Part shown: piece after piece, positions 60,029-64,000 of the stretch
How the letters are laid out: every line of letters starts with the position of its first letter
Position numbering within the stretch: the first letter of the stretch is position 1
From: Stachybotrys elegans
Taxonomy: Eukaryota; Ascomycota; Sordariomycetes; Hypocreales; Stachybotryaceae
NCBI GenBank assembly: GCA_020746835.1
Contig: JAGPNK010000004.1
Location: 1,984,001-2,048,000 of the forward strand
DNA: 64,000 bases
Reading direction: 5' to 3'
Translations under genes and position numbers: made by a program
The notes under the pieces: model-generated
Told to the model about the DNA's origin: nothing
The model's database searches: none
The model's input: only the letters and a program-made list of their open reading frames with translations

Positions 60029-62506
60029 ATGCTGCAGCTACTCAGCCTCGTCATGGGCTTCATACGACCAGCCTTTGGAGCCTCGTCTACCACCAAGGTG
60101 CTCAACTGGATCCTTCTTGCAGCTTTCATTGTGACCCTTCATCTTTCTCCTGTCAACGCCGAGGCTACCAGACAAACCATCACCTATACCGCCAGTGGCT
60201 CCGACTGGATACCAGTAGCCTCCTATACCCCCGACCACTCAAGCGACGACGAGATCCTCGACACGTATATCAAGTCGATGGATAGGGATACGAAGAAGAT
60301 ACATACCTTCATTTCCGCTCAGAATGCCACTGCTGTTTCCAACTCTTCTCTTTCCGAGGGCTGGTCGACTATCATCGTCTCTGTTATCCTCCTTGCCCTC
60401 ATCGGTTGTGTCTCGTCATTTGTCACGACTTTGGCCCGCAACATTACCTCGGAACAAAGGAAGCGACTCGGTGACTTCTTCTCTGATATCTGGTCGGCTC
60501 TTCTGCCTTATGTTCGCCGCCTTGGTGTCACCGCCATGCAGACAGTCCATGTTTACCGCCTCACCATTCCCTTTACCGCACTTGTCTGCGTCATATACCA
60601 ACACTTTCTCGGCTTCTCCTGGATCATTTGTCCGCTAACTCTTTGGATCTTCTGTGCCCTTTCTGACAAGAATGGCCACACCGCCGAGGAAAGCCGCCCC
60701 AAGCAACACAACCCGCCTCCTCGACAAGACCGCAAGCCTACACCGTACAGTATGAAGCCGCCTGACGCTGGATATGTCCAGGTCAATGCCGAAGCGTGCA
60801 ATCGGTACCTCAATGTGACCGAACCTCCCAAGACTGAACTGTGCGGCAAGAATGCTGCAGACTGTCGACAAATCGACTCTATGCGCCACTACTATGAGGA
60901 CATGCGCGGCGTTGAGAAAGAGGAATATCAGGATGCACTCAAGGCCCTTGAATCCGAGCGAAAGGACCTGATCGCGGAAGGGCGACGTATGCATAAAGCC
61001 AAGGAGTCGCTAGAAAACGCAAACAAGGAGCTTGGCGAGGAGAAGCAGCGGATTCTGGCACTGCTGGAGCAGGCCCATGAGACACTCAGCCATGAGAGGG
61101 TTGGCAGCGCCAAGACCAAAGAGAGGCTGTCTACTGTCGAGGAGGAGAAGAGTCAACTAGAGGCTCAACTCGCCAAGACTAATGCTGACGTGAAGAAGAT
61201 GACGGATACGCAAGCGAGCCACGAGCAGGTGCAGGCATTGGAGAAAAAGGTCACCGAGCTCCAGCAGAAAAAGGACGAGTACCACAACATGCTGATGCGC
61301 ATGGAGACGCAGTATGATGCCATCAAGAAACTCCACGTTACCAGCCCCGATGACGTCCAGGCCCTGCAGAACCAGGTTGCCCAGCTGTCCCAGGAGAAGC
61401 AGGCCCTCGAGGGAGCATTGGCCCAGGCGCAGGCGCAGGTCCAGGCCAAAGAAGACGAAGACATGCAGATCGACCTCAAGATGACGGGCAGTTTAGCCCT
61501 AGCTGAAGACCTTAAGATGTCCGATGCAGGAAGTGCCCAGACTCTCCAGCAAGAAGCGGTCCTGTGGCAGGAACAGGCAGTCCAGTGGCAGCAACAGGCC
61601 GATATGCTTGAGGAGCAGATGCGTCAACAAGATTCACTTCACCAGTACACCAAGCGGTTAGAGGCCCAGATTGCCCAACTGGAGCTGGAGAGGCAAGCCA
61701 TGCAAGGCCAGGCATCTCAGATCCCGAATCTAGAGCATCGTATCAGTGCCCTGGAGGCAGAGAACTCGACTCTCCAGGCGTCTCTCACTCGAGGCCATGG
61801 AAACCTCCAGCAGATGGCACAGAGTGGCTCCGCGATCCAGACCAAGCTGGCAGAGGCAGAAAAGGTAAACAGATGCCTCCAAGAAGAGGTGGCACGGCTG
61901 CTGGAGGATAACCGGACTCTCCAAGATGCCATCGCCCTGGGCTCCGGCGACCTCCACCAGATGGGACAGGCCGAGTTGATTCTGCGGGAGAAGCTGGCAG
62001 AGTCAGAGAAGGAGAAGAGTCGCCTCCAGCAGGACCTGATGCAGCTGCAGAAGGACAAGGAAACTCTTCAAGATGCCATCACCCGCAGCCACAACACGCG
62101 CCATGAGATGGGAGGGGGTGGGTCAGCCCTGAAGGCCAAGCTGGGACAGGCAGAGGAGGCCAAGAAGCGGCTGGAGCAGGAGAAGAGTTCGCTGCAACAG
62201 AGCAACGCAACCCTGCAGGCAGCCATCATGCGGAGCCATGGCACCCAAAGTCAGTTGGAACTGAGGAACCGGCTGCTGGAGAAGGACCTTGCCGAGTCTC
62301 AGCAGAAGGCGCAGAAGGCGATCCTCGATGCAGAGCACCACGAGCGAGCGAGGCAGCAGGTCCTCGACGAGAGCAGGCTCCTGCGCGCCGGCATGGAGGA
62401 GGTAGAGGATCTGCAGATGGGGCTGGACCTCGCAGAGCAGCAGAAGGAGGAGCTGGAGCAGGTGAATGAACGCCTGCGCAAGCAGCTGGAGGGGAGGGGT
62501 GGTTAG
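60029..62506 (+). CDS. Membrane-anchored long coiled-coil protein with tandem 49-residue repeats
   Basis: An intronless frame of 825 residues. The N-terminus has a hydrophobic signal or anchor (about 25-44), a lumenal/extracellular segment with several Asn-x-Ser/Thr sites (NAT, NSS), a second helix (about 113-135), and a hydrophobic hairpin (about 175-211). A Pro/Arg/Gln-rich hinge (about 217-245) follows. From about residue 285 to the end the protein is coiled coil, rich in Gln, Glu, Lys and Leu. Within it, residues 578-773 are four repeats of exactly 49 residues, seven heptads each. I cannot name a family; the layout resembles membrane tethers of the endoplasmic reticulum, Golgi or nuclear envelope. 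The gene lacks introns, unlike most neighbours. The start at 60029 is the first ATG of the frame. Confidence 0.78.
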   Translation: MLQLLSLVMGFIRPAFGASSTTKVLNWILLAAFIVTLHLSPVNAEATRQTITYTASGSDWIPVASYTPDHSSDDEILDTYIKSMDRDTKKIHTFISAQNATAVSNSSLSEGWSTIIVSVILLALIGCVSSFVTTLARNITSEQRKRLGDFFSDIWSALLPYVRRLGVTAMQTVHVYRLTIPFTALVCVIYQHFLGFSWIICPLTLWIFCALSDKNGHTAEESRPKQHNPPPRQDRKPTPYSMKPPDAGYVQVNAEACNRYLNVTEPPKTELCGKNAADCRQIDSMRHYYEDMRGVEKEEYQDALKALESERKDLIAEGRRMHKAKESLENANKELGEEKQRILALLEQAHETLSHERVGSAKTKERLSTVEEEKSQLEAQLAKTNADVKKMTDTQASHEQVQALEKKVTELQQKKDEYHNMLMRMETQYDAIKKLHVTSPDDVQALQNQVAQLSQEKQALEGALAQAQAQVQAKEDEDMQIDLKMTGSLALAEDLKMSDAGSAQTLQQEAVLWQEQAVQWQQQADMLEEQMRQQDSLHQYTKRLEAQIAQLELERQAMQGQASQIPNLEHRISALEAENSTLQASLTRGHGNLQQMAQSGSAIQTKLAEAEKVNRCLQEEVARLLEDNRTLQDAIALGSGDLHQMGQAELILREKLAESEKEKSRLQQDLMQLQKDKETLQDAITRSHNTRHEMGGGGSALKAKLGQAEEAKKRLEQEKSSLQQSNATLQAAIMRSHGTQSQLELRNRLLEKDLAESQQKAQKAILDAEHHERARQQVLDESRLLRAGMEEVEDLQMGLDLAEQQKEELEQVNERLRKQLEGRGG
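61760..62347 (+). repeat. Four tandem 147-bp coding repeats (49 residues each)
   Basis: Units at 61760-61906, 61907-62053, 62054-62200 and 62201-62347. Each begins with a variant of (E/D/S)N-x-TLQ and has matching Leu, Lys-Leu and Glu positions at residues 5, 29-30 and 32-35. The DNA is diverged but the length is exactly kept. The period is a whole number of heptads, so coiled-coil phase is preserved. Confidence 0.85.
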
Positions 62507-63899
62507 TCGTCGGGGCCGCGGGACGGGTCCGCAATGGGGACGAAGGAGACGTGGAGGACGCCCAGCAAGGGGCCCAAGGTGATGATGCTTTCCGGAGGGG
62601 GGGAGGGCACTAGCTTATTGGCGACGATGAATGAAGGATGGGGGCTTCCCACGAGATCATGGACTCCGGCCACAAGATAAGAACACCGGGCCAGGGCAAC
62701 GTCGAGTTGACCATGGATGCGACGGCGTGGGAGCATGAGCCAATGCAGGGGGTGGGGAGGAGTATGGATCAGCGATACGAGCGGTTCTACGGAGAGGTCG
62801 GAAGGGAGGAGGAGGATTCATGGAGGGAGTTTACGCATGATTTACAGATGGAAGCGTTGGAAGGTCGGATGCATTGCTTGGGCGTAGGGCGAAGGCAGTA
62901 TGATACCCGGATGGCACTGATGATTTGCTTGATTTGCTTGTACATGGATTCATGGAGGGTTTTGCATAATCGGCGTTGGGGGCAGCAGGCAAGATGATGC
63001 AGGAGGATGATCTGGCAGGCTGTATAGATTAGAGGGAGGGTGTGATGGATGGTGGTCAGCCTGTGAAGTGGTGACGAGAATACACACGTCATTGGTCGAA
63101 GCTATACAAGCGCAAATACAAAAGATAACCAACTCGCTGATTCGTGGCTTTGGTTAAGATAAAACACATGGCATGGTTGGCAGAGAGAAGGGGGGATAAA
63201 TATAGAAGCGGCAGGATGAGGGACGCAGGGGTTACGAAGCTGTCACGAGCAAGACAAGCCTTGCAAGACTCGAGGTTCACGCGGTAAGTAAAGAAGAAAC
63301 CAACCAGGCGACGGCATCTCCCGAAATCTAATCATATCTGCCGCTGCAAGGGGCGGGACGAGAGTCTGGCTGGCAGGGAGGATATTGACCGATGATGCTC
63401 TGTGCGGGCGTATTTTGGGGGGTGGTCTGTGCCTGCAAGAAGAGGATGGATGGATGGACGGATGAATCAAAAAATGAATGAAGGACAGGCGGCCATTATT
63501 CAGAGAGCGAAGATCATGGCGTAGGATATGACGGATGACGGATGACGGATGGCGGCGTGCGATCGGACGCGTGGGAGAGATTTCGGGCGATTGAGTCTGA
63601 GTGGAGAGGAGCTGCGCATCGAGGATCACGATGACGGACGGACAATTGGGGTGCTGCTCTGTGTCAGGGGCTGGGCATTCATGGATGAAGGCGCTATATT
63701 GTTATATTGTTGCAACTATGGTTTGTTGATTGTCCAGTTCTGAACCATCGCCAACTCTTCCACAACTAAACAACAATAACAAGCCAAGCAGCCCTCTCCA
63801 AGACAACAACGCTTCCAAGCCCTAGGATGATGAAATAATTCCACCGATCTACCCCAAGAAAGAACCAAACCAAACCCCTCCTCAAGCTATGACGAAAAA
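62507..63899. other. Intergenic, 1.4 kb
   Basis: Holds a 119-codon plus-strand frame (62638-62997) with a protein-like hydrophilic stretch but no domain, and a 77-codon minus frame (62736-62503) that overlaps the coiled-coil stop codon. Neither is supported as a gene. The last 170 bp are A/C-rich, like a 5' leader for the gene starting at 63900. Confidence 0.45.
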
Positions 63900-64000
63900 A
63901 TGGCCCCCCATGGCCTGGCACCAGCACCTCAATTGGCCGCCACCATCTCCACTGATGAACCCTTTTGGCAAAGGAACAACTTCCTGGAAGGAAAGCCGTT
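63900..64000 (+). CDS. Start of an unidentified gene, truncated by window edge
   Basis: An ATG at 63900 opens a frame of 33 codons running off the window (MAPHGLAPAP, then DEPFWQRNNFLEGKP). The upstream 150 bp are rich in A and C with repeated AACAA, like other fungal 5' leaders here. The tail of the visible peptide, with its Trp, Arg and Asn-Asn-Phe-Leu, looks like the edge of a structured region. A second, out-of-frame ATG at 63889 is also open to the end, so the start is uncertain. No family can be named. Confidence 0.45.
   Translation, partial: MAPHGLAPAPQLAATISTDEPFWQRNNFLEGKP

Noticed and set aside
62503..62736. 77-codon minus-strand frame whose stop overlaps the coiled-coil gene stop
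   Set aside because: No upstream exon could be joined, it has no domain, and it coincides with a G/C-rich 3' flank.

Overview
This window is nuclear DNA from a filamentous ascomycete, most likely a Sordariomycete. Genes are dense but separated by 0.2-4 kb. Most are split by short GT-AG introns (44-77 nt, one of 163 nt), several with CTAAC/CTGAC-type branch points. The tRNA genes carry introns. The gene content is typical of a plant-biomass-degrading mould: a GH11 xylanase and a cellobiose dehydrogenase, each with a fungal cellulose-binding module (CBM1). No viral gene, transposase or CRISPR array was recognised. Exon joins were deduced by reading frame, splice signals and family knowledge; no transcript data were available.

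Layout. 1-8955: a conserved unknown protein (runs off the left edge, minus), a WD40-repeat protein, and a SulP sulfate permease. 8956-14577: a gene-poor stretch holding two tandem intron-containing tRNA-Ile(AAT) genes. 14578-19594: a membrane-anchored PAN/apple-like protein, a GNAT-type acyltransferase, guanylate kinase and a GFA-type thiol-linked zinc protein. 19723-22121: a ferric reductase. 23184-30715: a compact candidate metabolic cluster, made of a PLP-dependent cysteine-synthase-fold enzyme fused to a rhodanese domain, a divergently transcribed ATP-grasp ligase and a POT-family peptide transporter. 31743-38199: GH11-CBM1 xylanase, phosphomannose isomerase and CBM1-bearing cellobiose dehydrogenase. 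40061-51833: an Artemis/Pso2-like nuclease, the DEAD-box helicase Mak5 and the nuclear-basket protein Mlp1/TPR. 52585-57015: a membrane protein with three repeated six-cysteine modules, and a small unknown protein. 60029-62506: a membrane-anchored coiled-coil protein with four exact-length 49-residue repeats. 63900 to the edge: the probable start of another gene.

How the genes work together. The clearest functional unit is the 23-31 kb cluster. A beta-substitution PLP enzyme, an amide-bond-forming ATP-grasp enzyme and a small-peptide transporter would together make and move an amino-acid-derived small molecule, perhaps a dipeptide containing a non-proteinogenic residue or a metal-binding aminopolycarboxylate. 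The rhodanese domain hints at sulfur chemistry, and the neighbouring ferric reductase hints at metal handling; both hints are inference. The xylanase and cellobiose dehydrogenase are both secreted lignocellulose enzymes and may be co-regulated. The remaining genes are ordinary housekeeping or lineage-specific genes.
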